NCBI RefSeq assembly: GCF_001038505.1
Contig: NZ_LDPY01000001.1
Coordinates: 1,798,001-1,862,000, forward strand
Length of the DNA stretch: 64,000 bases
Direction: 5' to 3'
Source: Puniceibacterium sp. IMCC21224
GTDB lineage: Bacteria > Pseudomonadota > Alphaproteobacteria > Rhodobacterales > Rhodobacteraceae
A program made the position numbers and the translations under genes. The notes beneath the pieces are model-generated. The model was not told the DNA's origin, searched no databases, and saw only the letters and a program-made list of their open reading frames with translations. Below, in pieces: positions 55,251 through 64,000 of this stretch (positions are counted from its first letter, which is position 1; the number at the start of each line of letters is the position of its first letter).

Positions 55251-56108
55251 CTATGCCGCGAGTGCATCGGCAATCACCGCGTTAAAATCCGCAGGGCTTT
55301 GTACGGCGGCGATGTCGGATGCCTCGACCACGATTCCCCAGTTGCGCGCGATCGCCTCGTATCGTGGCTGGCGATGGGCCAGCGCCTGGGCAAAGGTCCA
55401 GCGGATAAAGGTATCTGGGTTAACGTCAGCCTCTTCGCAGTTGTTTTCGTTTAAATATTGCTCCCAGACACGGGCGAGAAATGCGGGCTGGTAGGCCATC
55501 GGTTTTGGTGCGCTGTCAAAGCGGCGGACCAGATCAGCGGTATGCGCCTCAGTTCCGCGAATCCAGACCATCAGGCAGTTTTGCGACAGCGCGGTAAGGA
55601 TCGGATCGGCGGGATCGTCAGCGTCGACCCATTCACAGATCGAGCCGCCGGTGTCGCAGACAAAATGCGGATAGCCGTACAGATCCTGCGCGCGGTCGAT
55701 GAAATAGGACGTGTCGAGAAGGGCTTGCATCTCGGCTCGGGCGAACTGGTCCTGGCGGCGGGCATAAACCGCCATCGGCATGCCGCCGTGGTCGGGATCA
55801 CCCGGTTTGCCCAGATAGGCCGACACCGGGGCCAGATTGTCAAAGGTCAGGTTTGATCCGATATAGATGGAATCGCTCATCAGCAGGTCACGCAGAAACG
55901 GGATCTTCATCGCCTCGCGTTTGGCATTGTCGGCGATGTATTCGCCCATGTAGCGGGTGCCGATGCGGTAATCGATCGAATAGTGGAACCAGTCGCCATG
56001 CGTCCGCAGCATGTTCGACACATGGGTTTTGCCCAATCCCGACATGGCAAAAAGCACAACACGTTTTGACGGGGCGTCGCGCCAGTCTGCGGCAGTGGGA
56101 TAAAGCAT
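55251..56108 (-). CDS. P-loop ATPase of unknown role
   Basis: 285 residues. N-terminal Walker A FAMSGLGKTHVSNML near residue 19-33; the body has no recognised second domain (FHYSIDYRIGTRYMGEY; VCDTGGSICEW). The C terminus is rich in Ala/Ile. Such ATPases are common in Rhodobacteraceae but not assigned. Its start is 58 bp after the EamA gene end, so it may be co-transcribed with it. An upstream extension to 56258 is rejected because it overlaps that gene. Confidence 0.75.
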   Translation of the reverse strand: MLYPTAADWRDAPSKRVVLFAMSGLGKTHVSNMLRTHGDWFHYSIDYRIGTRYMGEYIADNAKREAMKIPFLRDLLMSDSIYIGSNLTFDNLAPVSAYLGKPGDPDHGGMPMAVYARRQDQFARAEMQALLDTSYFIDRAQDLYGYPHFVCDTGGSICEWVDADDPADPILTALSQNCLMVWIRGTEAHTADLVRRFDSAPKPMAYQPAFLARVWEQYLNENNCEEADVNPDTFIRWTFAQALAHRQPRYEAIARNWGIVVEASDIAAVQSPADFNAVIADALAA

Positions 56109-56166
56109 GAGGCGCGCCTTTTGGTCGGGGATCTGGCGCGAGTGGTAGCCAGAGGCGCGGGCGGCG

Positions 56167-57090
56167 TCAAACCCTGCGCGAGGGTTCCGGGGCCGCGCGA
56201 CGCAGGATGCGACCATCCAGCACCAGCAACCCCAGCGCCAGCAGCGCAAAGCCGGCATAGGCGCCCGTCTGCAATGCCTCGCCCCGCACCCAGGTGCCCA
56301 GAAGGATGGCCACGGGCGGGATCATGAGCGTGACCAGCATAAGGTTGCCGCTGCCCGCCATCGCCAGCACACGATAATACAACAGATACGCCAGCGCGGT
56401 CGAAATTGCGGCATAGTAGGCGATCGCGGCGATGGTACGCGGCGCCAGATCAAGCGTTGGTATGCCTTCGGTCCATAGCGCCGTCGGCGCGATCAGTAGG
56501 GTCGATCCAGTGAGCATCCCGGCAGCAGCCACCAGCGGCGGTTGACCGCGCAGGTGGCGGCGTGCCCAGGCCCCGGCACAGGCATAAGACAAGGCGCCAG
56601 CAAGAATGGCGAGTTGCGCGAGGCTGCGGATGTCGAATTGCGCCAGACTGTCCAGCCCGATGGCGCAGGCGACACCGGCAAATCCAAGGGTCACACCCAG
56701 CGCACGGCGCGGAGTCAGTCGCTCATCTGCAAAGACCAGCGCGGCAACGAGAACCCCAAAGATCGCCGTAGCTGCATTGAAAATTGACGTCAGCCCGGTC
56801 GAGATATGCAACTGCCCCCAGGCCATCAGCGTAAAGGGGATTGCGTTGTTCAACAGCCCCATCATCAGAAAGCTGCCCCAGATGCGTGGATCGCGCGGCA
56901 ACGGCAGGCGGCGCAGAGCCACCACAGCCCAAAGCAGGATCATCGCCCAGAATGTCCGGTGCAGGACCGAGGTCAGCGGCCCGATCTCGTCCAGCGCGGT
57001 GCGGATGGCCAGAAACGACCCACCCCAAATCAGCGCCAAAAGCGTCATCTCGGTCCAGGCGCGGGGGGACAGGGTGGTTTGCTGAGTCAT
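56167..57090 (-). CDS. EamA/DMT family transporter
   Basis: 307 residues with ten membrane helices in two EamA repeats: LIWGGSFLAIRTALDEIGP and ALSYACAGAWARRH. Probably exports a small metabolite; direction and substrate unknown. Followed by a P-loop ATPase gene. A terminator for the upstream porin ends about 75 bp before its start. Confidence 0.9.
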   Translation of the reverse strand: MTQQTTLSPRAWTEMTLLALIWGGSFLAIRTALDEIGPLTSVLHRTFWAMILLWAVVALRRLPLPRDPRIWGSFLMMGLLNNAIPFTLMAWGQLHISTGLTSIFNAATAIFGVLVAALVFADERLTPRRALGVTLGFAGVACAIGLDSLAQFDIRSLAQLAILAGALSYACAGAWARRHLRGQPPLVAAAGMLTGSTLLIAPTALWTEGIPTLDLAPRTIAAIAYYAAISTALAYLLYYRVLAMAGSGNLMLVTLMIPPVAILLGTWVRGEALQTGAYAGFALLALGLLVLDGRILRRAAPEPSRRV

Positions 57091-57164
57091 GCGTTCCTTG
57101 TGTCAGGATTGGTGGCCGCAGGCGACCCGGATCTTGCGCCAAGCGCAGTCAGAGCGCGTCGGGC

Positions 57165-57200
57165 AAAGAAAAGCCGTCCGGAGTTGCTGCCGGGCGGCTT
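57165..57200 (-). terminator. Rho-independent terminator after FadL-like porin
   Basis: Minus-strand stem AAGCCGCCCGG/CCGGACGGCTT (one mismatch) with eight-base loop, followed by TTCTTTG. It lies 23 bp after the porin stop. Confidence 0.8.
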
Positions 57201-57223
57201 AATATTCGTCATAGGCAGAGCGA

Positions 57224-58372
57224 TCAGAACTTGTAGGCGATCTTAAAGCCGACGCCGAGTACGGTGTTGTCCTTGAAATCAGCGCGGGCCACATCTGGCG
57301 TGCCGGTTTCGGGCTTGGCATTGCCCAGCCAAGTGTAGCTGACACCACCCGACAGCGTCACGGCATCGTTGAACTTGTATGCGCCGCCAACCGACAGGCT
57401 GGTGAACCCGTCTGTGGGGGCCAATGGCGACACCAATTCGCCTGTGCCCGGTTCGTACGCGACTGTCACGGAGCCAGAGAATTTGTCGTTGAACTTGCGC
57501 CCCAGACCCAGGCGATAGGTCGTGGTATCCTCAAGGTCGATCAGGCCGCTGCCCGTCACCAGGTCCAATTGCACGGGATCGACGCGGAACTGGGAATGTT
57601 TGACATGGCGGATCGAGCCAAAAAGCAGCGTGTCTTTGGCTATGCCGGACTGAAATTCGAGGTTCCAGCTTTCGGGTAATTTGGTCGTAGTCTCGGATGT
57701 GCCTGCCAGCAGTGGCAGCGACGGCAGCGGGCCGGGGCCGTCGGGGTCCACCAGCGGACCGGTTTCCGTGGTGTCGAAATCGTATTCAATGGACGAATTG
57801 TAGGTCAGGGCCACACGCAGCGCGATCTCGGGCTTTTCATAGGCGACGCCTGCAACGTAGCCAAAAGCGCCCTGTCTGTCGAGTTCGACATCATAGCCTG
57901 ACACTGGGCCATAGGCCGCGCCTTGCAGGTGGATCGCGCCCTCAGCGGTCATATGACGGACGCCGCCAAAGGCGCTGAAATTCGGCGTAAAACTGTACTT
58001 CATCAGCGCGGTGATCGCAGTGGTCGACGCCTCGGCTGTCGTGCCGCCGAGCATCGCATCGCCCATGCCATAGCTCACATCTGCGCCAAACGGGCGGTCG
58101 ACGATCAGCGCTGCCGCGAGCCGGTCGCTCAGATCCATTTTGAGCGCAAAGCTGGGCAGCACGTAATCGCCGGCGACATTGTCAATGTTGCTGGAAACGG
58201 GCGGGCGGCTTTTGCCATCGACCGACGGCTTGACAAATCCGAACGAAATTTCGGCATGATTGCCGGTTTCGAACAGGACCATTGCTGATTGCGTGGTGCG
58301 TTCGATACCACCCGCAAAGGCGGTGCCAGCGCAAAGGGCAAGCGCGGTGCCGCTGACCAGAATCGTTTTCAT
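57224..58372 (-). CDS. OmpP1/FadL family outer membrane channel
   Basis: 382 residues from the inner ATG at 58372; an ATG 12 bp upstream is possible. Signal peptide 1-20 ending AFAGG, then a beta-rich barrel with alternating hydrophobic strands and the terminal aromatic IAYKF that signals outer membrane insertion. FadL relatives import long-chain fatty acids or hydrophobic aromatics. Monocistronic, with its own terminator. Confidence 0.88.
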   Translation of the reverse strand: MKTILVSGTALALCAGTAFAGGIERTTQSAMVLFETGNHAEISFGFVKPSVDGKSRPPVSSNIDNVAGDYVLPSFALKMDLSDRLAAALIVDRPFGADVSYGMGDAMLGGTTAEASTTAITALMKYSFTPNFSAFGGVRHMTAEGAIHLQGAAYGPVSGYDVELDRQGAFGYVAGVAYEKPEIALRVALTYNSSIEYDFDTTETGPLVDPDGPGPLPSLPLLAGTSETTTKLPESWNLEFQSGIAKDTLLFGSIRHVKHSQFRVDPVQLDLVTGSGLIDLEDTTTYRLGLGRKFNDKFSGSVTVAYEPGTGELVSPLAPTDGFTSLSVGGAYKFNDAVTLSGGVSYTWLGNAKPETGTPDVARADFKDNTVLGVGFKIAYKF

Positions 58373-58480
58373 ATTTTTCCCCATCCCTAAAAGACTTGTC
58401 TCCTCAGAGTTGAGAGTATGAGAGAGTTCACAAAACGGTCAATCTTTGACCCAGCGTCACGATTTCCAAGCTCCGTAACG

Positions 58481-59374
58481 TCACACTTTTGTGACGCGGC
58501 GGGTTTCGGTCCATATATTATAGTAATTCGCGCCGAAGATTACGATCGCTCCCAGGAAAACAAACGGGTCGATTGCCTCGGCGTAGAACAGGACGCCAAT
58601 GATGGCGATCACGGGAAGTCGCGCAAAATCAATTGGCATCACAACCGTGGCGGGTGCTAGACGCAACGCAGTGGTGAGGCAGAAATGCGCGACCAGCCCG
58701 GCGCAGGCGATGAGCACGATCCAGGGCCAGTTGGCAGAGGACGGCCATTGGATATCACCATCATAGCCCGCGCAGATCAGCCCGAACACCGCCTGCATTA
58801 ACGTCAGATAAAATAGGATGCAGGTGATCGTCTCGGTTCGTGTTAGCTTGCGGGTAAAGACCGCAGAGCCGGCAAAGCCGATGGCAGCCAGCGCCGCAGC
58901 GACCAGGCCGATGTGAAATGTCTCTGGGCTGGGGCGGGTGACGATCAGAATGCCGACAAACCCGATCAGTGCCGAAATCGCGCGGGCACGGGTCAGCCGT
59001 TCGCCCAGCACCAGCGGCGACAGCGCAATGACCCAGAGCGGCGAGGTGAATTCAAGCGCAAAGACCTGCGCCAGCGGAATCACAGCGATGGCGTAAAACC
59101 ACAGGTTCTGACCGATGAAATGGCTGATGTTGCGCACGGTATGCAGCCCCAGAGAGCGCCGCGTGATCTGGTTTCGCGTGCCCGCGACGCTGGATACAAC
59201 AACAACCAGCACAAGGCCGATCATGCTGCGGTACATCATGATCTCGAACGTATCGAGGTCGAGGCTGACGGCGCGCCCCCCCACGGCCATGGATGAAAAG
59301 CAAACGATGGCGCCAATCATCCATAGACATGCACGCAGCGTATCGGATGTTGCGGGAGGGGCGACGGCAGTCAT
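58481..59374 (-). CDS. EamA/DMT family transporter
   Basis: 297 residues, about ten membrane helices and two EamA repeats (MIGAIVCFSSMAVGGRAV; LVAHFCLTTALRLAPATVVMPIDF). Exports or imports an unknown metabolite. Its start overlaps the monooxygenase-fold gene stop by 4 bp. Distinct from the first EamA gene 2 kb upstream; sequences are not near-identical. Confidence 0.9.
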   Translation of the reverse strand: MTAVAPPATSDTLRACLWMIGAIVCFSSMAVGGRAVSLDLDTFEIMMYRSMIGLVLVVVVSSVAGTRNQITRRSLGLHTVRNISHFIGQNLWFYAIAVIPLAQVFALEFTSPLWVIALSPLVLGERLTRARAISALIGFVGILIVTRPSPETFHIGLVAAALAAIGFAGSAVFTRKLTRTETITCILFYLTLMQAVFGLICAGYDGDIQWPSSANWPWIVLIACAGLVAHFCLTTALRLAPATVVMPIDFARLPVIAIIGVLFYAEAIDPFVFLGAIVIFGANYYNIWTETRRVTKV

Positions 59375-59643
59375 TTTTCGGTCACCGCGAAGTCGCGCGC
59401 CATCTGACCGGTGATGCGATACCAGTCACTGGCGCGGGTGCGCGTCTGGTGCGCCTCGAACGCAGCCCGGTTGGCGAATATTTCGTCGACCTTATAGGTG
59501 CCCGGCACGGTTTCGATGATGTCAAAGGATAGACAGCCGGGTTCAGCCCGCGTCAGCCGAATGTGGTCTGGGAGGGCGGCGCGAACAACCGCGATATCCT
59601 CGTCGGGGCAGGTCAGCGTGCCGGTCAGGTAAATTTTGGTCAT
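59371..59643 (-). CDS. Antibiotic biosynthesis monooxygenase (ABM)-fold protein
   Basis: 90 residues of the dimeric alpha+beta barrel ABM type: LTRAEPGCLSFDIIE and YKVDEIFANRAAFEAHQTRT, with YRITGQM. Relatives are quinol monooxygenases or LsrG-like isomerases. Coupled to the EamA gene and located 76 bp after guaA. Start chosen at 59643 because the upstream extension runs toward guaA with no family match. Confidence 0.82.
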   Translation of the reverse strand: MTKIYLTGTLTCPDEDIAVVRAALPDHIRLTRAEPGCLSFDIIETVPGTYKVDEIFANRAAFEAHQTRTRASDWYRITGQMARDFAVTEK

Positions 59644-59719
59644 GAGGGCCTCATTTTTCCGCCGAACGCCATCCGCTGCGCGGCCCCACTGAATTGGGGT
59701 GAGTACGACGCTGTAAAAC

Positions 59720-61282
59720 CTATTCCCACTCAATCGTGCCAGGCGGTTTCGAGGTTACGTCATAGGTCACACGGTTGATGCCCTTGACCTCGTTGATGAT
59801 CCTCGTGGCGGTTTCGCCCAAAAAATCATGCGTGAAGGGATAGAAATCAGCCGTCATCCCATCCACCGACGTCACCGCGCGCAGGGCGCAGGCATAGTCG
59901 TAGGTGCGGTAGTCGCCCATGACGCCAACGGTGCGCACCGGCAGAATCGCCACAAACGCCTGCCAGATTTCGTCATAAAGGCCATGCTTGCGGATCTGGT
60001 CGATATAGACAGCGTCTGCTTTGCGTAGAATTTCCAGCTTTTCGCGGGTGATCTCGCCGGGGCAGCGGATCGCGAGGCCGGGTCCGGGGAACGGATGACG
60101 CCCGATAAAGCTGTCGGGCAGGCCAAGTTCGCGACCAAGGGCGCGGACCTCGTCCTTGAACAGCTCACGCAAGGGCTCCACCAGCTTGAGGCCCATCTTC
60201 TCGGGCAGGCCACCAACGTTGTGATGGCTTTTGATTGTGACGCTGGGTCCGCCACTGAACGAGACGGATTCAATCACGTCCGGGTAGAGAGTGCCCTGCG
60301 CCAGGAACTCAGCACCGTCGATCTGGTGCGCGTATTTCTGGAACACGTCAATGAACAGACGGCCAATGATCTTTCTCTTGGTTTCCGGATCACTTACGCC
60401 GTCAAGTTCACCCAGAAATAGTTCGGCTTCGTCGGCATGAATCAGCGGCAGATTATAATGCTCGCGGAACATGGTGACAACTTCGGCCGCTTCGTTCAGG
60501 CGCAGAAGCCCGTGATCGACGAAGACACAGGTCAGCTGGTCGCCAATTGCCTCGTGGATGAGAACGGCGGCAACCGAGCTGTCGACCCCGCCTGACAGAC
60601 CGCAGATGACCTTTTTGTCGCCGACCTGTTCGCGGATCTTGCGGATCGCCTCGTCCTTGTAGGCGTCCATGGTCCAGTCGCCGGTAAAACCTGCGTCACG
60701 GATGAAATTTGCATAGAGCGTGCTGCCATTCGGGGTGTGGTGCACCTCGGGGTGGAACTGCACAGCGTAGAAACGACGCTCAAGGTCTGCGGTGATGGCA
60801 AAGGGCGCACCGGGCGAGGTGCCGTAGACGGCAAAACCGGGGGCGATTTTCGACACATGGTCGCCGTGACTCATCCAGACCTGTTCACGACCCTCGATGA
60901 ACCATCCGCCCAGTAGGTCGATCCGGTCATCGGTGGGCTGCACATAGGCGCGGCCAAATTCGGCTGTGCCATCGCCGCGCTCTACATGGCCGCCAAGGCA
61001 ATGCATCATCACCTGCTGGCCGTAGCAGATCCCCAGAATTGGAACGCCAAGGTCAAAGACCGACTTTGGCGGCATTGGGGCACCGTCATCAAATACTGAC
61101 GCGGGCCCGCCAGACAGGATCACCGCCTTCGGCGCGAATTCTGCCAGAAAGGCGTCGGTGACGTTCTGGTAGGGGTGAATTTCACAATAGACGTTAAGCT
61201 CGCGCAGGCGACGCGCAATGAGCTGCGTCACCTGACTGCCAAAATCTATGATTAACAGGCGGTCATGCTGGGTCTGGGTCAT
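59720..61282 (-). CDS. guaA: GMP synthase (glutamine-hydrolysing)
   Basis: 520 residues. Last step of GMP synthesis from XMP, using glutamine and ATP. N-terminal class I amidotransferase with catalytic Cys86 (GICYGQQVM) and [12 protein letters not shown]-pyrophosphatase [10 protein letters not shown] around residue 228; C-terminal dimerisation domain with [12 protein letters not shown] and ending PGTIEWE. Standard length. Confidence 0.98.
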   Translation of the reverse strand: MTQTQHDRLLIIDFGSQVTQLIARRLRELNVYCEIHPYQNVTDAFLAEFAPKAVILSGGPASVFDDGAPMPPKSVFDLGVPILGICYGQQVMMHCLGGHVERGDGTAEFGRAYVQPTDDRIDLLGGWFIEGREQVWMSHGDHVSKIAPGFAVYGTSPGAPFAITADLERRFYAVQFHPEVHHTPNGSTLYANFIRDAGFTGDWTMDAYKDEAIRKIREQVGDKKVICGLSGGVDSSVAAVLIHEAIGDQLTCVFVDHGLLRLNEAAEVVTMFREHYNLPLIHADEAELFLGELDGVSDPETKRKIIGRLFIDVFQKYAHQIDGAEFLAQGTLYPDVIESVSFSGGPSVTIKSHHNVGGLPEKMGLKLVEPLRELFKDEVRALGRELGLPDSFIGRHPFPGPGLAIRCPGEITREKLEILRKADAVYIDQIRKHGLYDEIWQAFVAILPVRTVGVMGDYRTYDYACALRAVTSVDGMTADFYPFTHDFLGETATRIINEVKGINRVTYDVTSKPPGTIEWE

Positions 61283-61529
61283 GTCTGCCCATTAGGGCCA
61301 AGAGCGCGGCGGCGCAAGGGATTTGCGGCGCCCGGCTGATCCCAGTTCATCATTCATATGTTTGCCCGACGCGCGGCACAGGACATTTGGCGGCTGTCTG
61401 TGCGACTTGCGGCACAATGCCATGCGCAAATGTCGCTTTTGCACCGGATGCGCCGCAATCCTGATTTGTCACGGCGCGGTGGTGGGGTAAGCAACGGTAA
61501 TCAATACTGTAACGGCAAGGACGATGGGC

Positions 61530-63074
61530 ATGACAGAGGCAGTCACACAGCGCAGGGCACGGGGTGGCGGCGGTGCTGCGCGGCGCGCGGAACGGTCGGC
61601 TATCAGCGTCGAAACCGCCAAGTACATCGAACGCAACATTCCGAACTTCGAGATCCTGACCGAAGAGGCGCTGGAAATCATCGAGGCCAATGCCGAAACC
61701 GTTCTGGCCGAGATCGGGGTGAACTTTGTCAACAACCCCGCCGCGCTGGAACTGTGGCGCAATGCCGGTGCCGAGATTGAGGGCGAGCGGGTGCGCATTC
61801 CGCGTGGTCTGGCGCGGCAATTATGTGCCACGGCCCCGTCACAATACACCCAACATGCCCGCAACCCCGAACGCAATGTCGTCGTGGGCGGCAAAAACCT
61901 TGTCCTTGCACCGGTTTACGGCCCGCCGTTTGTGCATGATGTTGAAAACGGTCGACGCTATGCGACGATGGCGGATTTCCGCAACTTCGTGAAGCTGGGC
62001 TATATGTCCAAATGGCTGCACCATTCGGGTGGTACGGTTTGCGAGCCGACGGATGTGCCGGTGAATAAACGCCACCTCGACATGTTGATGGCGCATATGG
62101 TGTTGTCGGACAAACCGTTTATGGGATCCGTGACCGAACCCAGCCGGGCGCAGGACAGCGTTGAGATGTGCGAGATCCTGTTCGGCAAAGAGTTCGTGCA
62201 GGAAAATACCGTGATGACATCGCTCATCAACATCAACTCGCCCATGACGTTTGATGACACGATGATGGGCGCACTCGAAGTGTATGCCCGCAACAATCAA
62301 GCCTGCATCATCAGCCCGTTTATCGTCGGTGGGGCGATGGCACCGGTTTCGGTGGCGGGCACCTTGACGCAGGTTCTGGCCGAGGTGCTGGCCGGGATCG
62401 CCTACAGCCAGTTGGTGCGCAAAGGCGCGCCGGTGATCTGTGGGGCCTTCGTGACCTCGATCGACATGAACTCGGGCGCGCCGACCTTCGGCACCCCTGA
62501 GGCGGCACATATCACTTATGGCGCGGGTCAGCTTGCCCGACGTTTGGGGTTGCCATACCGTTCGGCGGGGTCGTTCTGCGGATCGAAATTGCCCGACGCG
62601 CAGGCGGCGTATGAAACCGCCAATTCGCTCAACATGGGCTTGTTGTCAGGCGTCAACTTTATGTTGCATGCCTGTGGATGGATGGAGGGTGGGTTGGTGT
62701 CGTCCTACGAAAAATTCGTGATGGACGCCGACCAACTGGGTTGCCTGCATCATCTGGCGCGCGGTGTGCAGATCGACGAGAATGCGCAGGCAATGGATGC
62801 GATTGCCGAAGTTGGCCCCGGTGGGCATTATCTGGGCTGCGCGCACACGCAGGCGAATTTCAAGAGTGCGTTCTGGCGGTCGGACCTGCTGGATTACAAA
62901 CCGTTCGAGACCTGGAGCGAAGAGGGCGCGCGCGACACCATGACGCTGGCCAGCTTGCGGGTGAAACGGCAGCTCGAAACCTATCAGCAGCCGCCACTGG
63001 ATCCTGCCATTGTCGAGGCTCTGGAGAGCTATGTTGCCGCCAAAAAGGACTCAATGCCCGACGCATTTATGTAA
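61530..63074 (+). CDS. Trimethylamine methyltransferase (MttB) family, non-pyrrolysine
   Basis: 514 residues from the ATG at 61530 (AAGGA eight bases upstream); an ATG 6 bp before is too close to the ribosome site. MttB superfamily TIM barrel: PNFEILTEEALEIIEANAE, VYGPPFVHD, FGTPEAAHITYGAGQ and SGVNFMLHACGWMEGGL. No in-frame amber codon, so it lacks pyrrolysine and belongs with quaternary-amine methyltransferases such as those for glycine betaine. No corrinoid protein gene is adjacent. Confidence 0.88.
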   Translation: MTEAVTQRRARGGGGAARRAERSAISVETAKYIERNIPNFEILTEEALEIIEANAETVLAEIGVNFVNNPAALELWRNAGAEIEGERVRIPRGLARQLCATAPSQYTQHARNPERNVVVGGKNLVLAPVYGPPFVHDVENGRRYATMADFRNFVKLGYMSKWLHHSGGTVCEPTDVPVNKRHLDMLMAHMVLSDKPFMGSVTEPSRAQDSVEMCEILFGKEFVQENTVMTSLININSPMTFDDTMMGALEVYARNNQACIISPFIVGGAMAPVSVAGTLTQVLAEVLAGIAYSQLVRKGAPVICGAFVTSIDMNSGAPTFGTPEAAHITYGAGQLARRLGLPYRSAGSFCGSKLPDAQAAYETANSLNMGLLSGVNFMLHACGWMEGGLVSSYEKFVMDADQLGCLHHLARGVQIDENAQAMDAIAEVGPGGHYLGCAHTQANFKSAFWRSDLLDYKPFETWSEEGARDTMTLASLRVKRQLETYQQPPLDPAIVEALESYVAAKKDSMPDAFM

Positions 63075-63434
63075 CTGGGGTTCGTCGACGTCTGACCAGG
63101 CGGCCCTGGCGCGGTTCACATGTTTGTGCGTGGCTGAATTTTAAGTTGACCGCGTCGGCTCTGGGAGTCCGTAGCTAGGCTTCGCCAGTACTCCCGGGGT
63201 GTCCGCGCGCTGTAGGGCACTTTTACGGAACTGCGGATGTCGCAACCTGAGCTCGTATTCGGGCGGTTTGGGGCTCGTATCGGCAGAAACACGCTGTCCT
63301 TTTGCCCTCTCTGAACGACTGGCTTGCCAACATTTTTTGATTCGGAAACGTTGGACTTACGAGTTTTTCGGAAAGTTTTAGGTAAATTGCGCGGGTGTTT
63401 TTATCCCGCGCTGTTCACATTTTGTGTTGGTTTG
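63075..63434. other. Gap with a hairpin, no recognised gene
   Basis: About 360 bp between the MttB homologue and the small DUF6477-like gene (convergent). A perfect 7-bp stem GCGCGGG/CCCGCGC with loop TGTTTTTAT is at 63389-63411, 24 bp past the small gene's stop; it has no T-run but may end one or both transcripts. The A+T-rich part at 63320-63390 shows no open frame of note. Confidence 0.45.
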
Positions 63435-63758
63435 TTACATTTGGCTGACAAGTTGCAGCGTCGGCGCCGTCGATTGAGCGGTCGCCTGAAGCAACCGCGC
63501 CTCGCCCATCATTGCGACAAGAACCTCGATATGGCGCACGACTGGATAATTGGAATCGTCGTTGCGCCGCTGCGAGTCTAGCTCCTCTTCCATCGTGATC
63601 AATCGCTTTAGGGCCAGACTGGTCGCTGGCAGCGAATCGTAGCCCAAAAGCCTTTTGAGATGGGGGTTTCGGCGATATTCCTCGACGCCGATCCGTGCTG
63701 TACGGATCAGGAAACGCGGCCGCCGGAGCTGTTGCAAAAAGCTGATGAGGTCTGTCAT
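63435..63758 (-). CDS. DUF6477-like small protein
   Basis: 107 residues from an ATG with AAGGACGG about eight bases upstream. Begins MTDLISFLQQLRRPRFLIR and continues ARIGVEEYRRNPHLKRLLG; helical, with a basic N-terminal half. Similar proteins are widespread in Rhodobacteraceae and unassigned. It stands alone, with 150-bp A+T-rich upstream sequence as promoter space. Confidence 0.7.
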   Translation of the reverse strand: MTDLISFLQQLRRPRFLIRTARIGVEEYRRNPHLKRLLGYDSLPATSLALKRLITMEEELDSQRRNDDSNYPVVRHIEVLVAMMGEARLLQATAQSTAPTLQLVSQM

Positions 63759-63936
63759 CGGAACCGTCCTTTGTTTCTGGTTCGTCAACAATTGCACAAT
63801 CTCAGCGGGTGTTGCGTATATGGAAACAATCACGAACGGAGCTTTAAGCAAAGCGAAGTCTCTGGAAACAATGATTTGAATTGCGTCTTTTCAGTTAACG
63901 AACAGGTAACAAATCGCACGCAAGGGTTGATCCAAA

Positions 63937-63960
63937 CCTGGGGAAAAGCCTGGGGAAAAG
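63937..63960. repeat. Two exact 12-bp tandem copies of CCTGGGGAAAAG
   Basis: Direct repeat CCTGGGGAAAAG at 63937-63948 and 63949-63960 in the A+T-rich stretch at the window end. Two copies only; it may be a chance duplication or a regulator site for a gene beyond the window. Confidence 0.4.
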
Positions 63961-64000
63961 CAGAAGATTCCGAAGGGACTAGGAAAATGTTCTGTGTTGA

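Noticed and set aside
61530..63074. Pyrrolysine-containing trimethylamine methyltransferase
   Set aside because: The frame has no internal amber codon; it is the non-pyrrolysine branch.
63937..63960. Iterons of a replication origin
   Set aside because: Only two copies, no DnaA boxes or replication gene nearby.

Overview
The window is high-G+C chromosomal DNA from an alphaproteobacterium, most likely a marine member of the Rhodobacteraceae (Roseobacter group). Pointers are the opgG-opgI-opgH order, a ChpT phosphotransferase beside a DUF3553 gene, L21 with a C-terminal helix-hairpin-helix extension, DUF2849 and DUF934 in a cysG-cysI-cysH operon, a DksA that has lost most zinc cysteines, olsBA, and a DUF6477-type small protein. 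Most of it is ordinary core genome with short intergenic gaps and many 4-bp stop/start overlaps. It was read by eye; no database search was run.

Layout. 0-3.7 kb: periplasmic glucan synthesis (opgG-opgI-opgH, minus). 4.3-11.6 kb: a complete histidine utilisation locus, hutI-hutH-hutG-hutU on minus and hutF-hutC on plus, divergent around a palindrome that is a likely HutC operator. 11.6-19.6 kb: an accessory block with a glutathione transferase, cytochrome P450, membrane desaturase plus Rieske ferredoxin, MATE exporter, VanA-like Rieske oxygenase, LysR regulator and an M29/NicX-like metalloprotein. 19.65-20.7 kb: a graveyard of mobile-element fragments (IS5-type transposase start, a phage DUF2190-like piece, a frameshifted serine-recombinase tail) ending at the 3' end of tRNA-Ser(CGA). 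21-27.2 kb: DUF2059 protein, rplU-rpmA, a GNAT, obgE-proB-proA. 27.3-30.4 kb: chpT, DUF3553, olsB-olsA (ornithine lipids) and a degenerate ThiE-like protein. 30.6-34.1 kb: RNA methyltransferase, ctaA, M32 carboxypeptidase. 34.4-43.5 kb: CoxE-like VWA protein, DUF2927 lipoprotein, AEC carrier, MoxR ATPase, dksA, FAD monooxygenase, XdhC and a molybdopterin-binding protein. 43.6-45.3 kb: infC with a non-canonical start codon and an alanine-rich acidic repeat protein. 45.5-51.7 kb: siroheme/assimilatory sulfate reduction operon with a divergent Lrp/AsnC regulator and a downstream ferredoxin-NADP reductase. 52-55.2 kb: an orphan TTT solute-binding protein, a Pht5-like binding-fold protein and a nitroreductase. 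55.2-64 kb: P-loop protein, two EamA exporters, a FadL-like porin, a monooxygenase-fold protein, guaA, a non-pyrrolysine MttB homologue and a DUF6477-like protein.

How the genes work together: the hut genes give the five-step route from histidine to glutamate through formimidoylglutamate deiminase and formylglutamate deformylase. cysG makes siroheme for CysI, CysH makes sulfite, and the fpr product could reduce the ferredoxin that CysI probably uses, since no cysJ is present. CoxE-, MoxR-, XdhC- and molybdopterin-binding-type genes within 9 kb resemble the maturation half of a carbon monoxide dehydrogenase type molybdenum hydroxylase cluster, but no catalytic subunits are in view. No CRISPR array, toxin-antitoxin pair, defence system or intact prophage was seen. 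The least explained items are the oxygenase/LysR/NicX-like locus, the repeat protein, the degenerate ThiE and the two strong inverted repeats near 51.1 and 51.9 kb.
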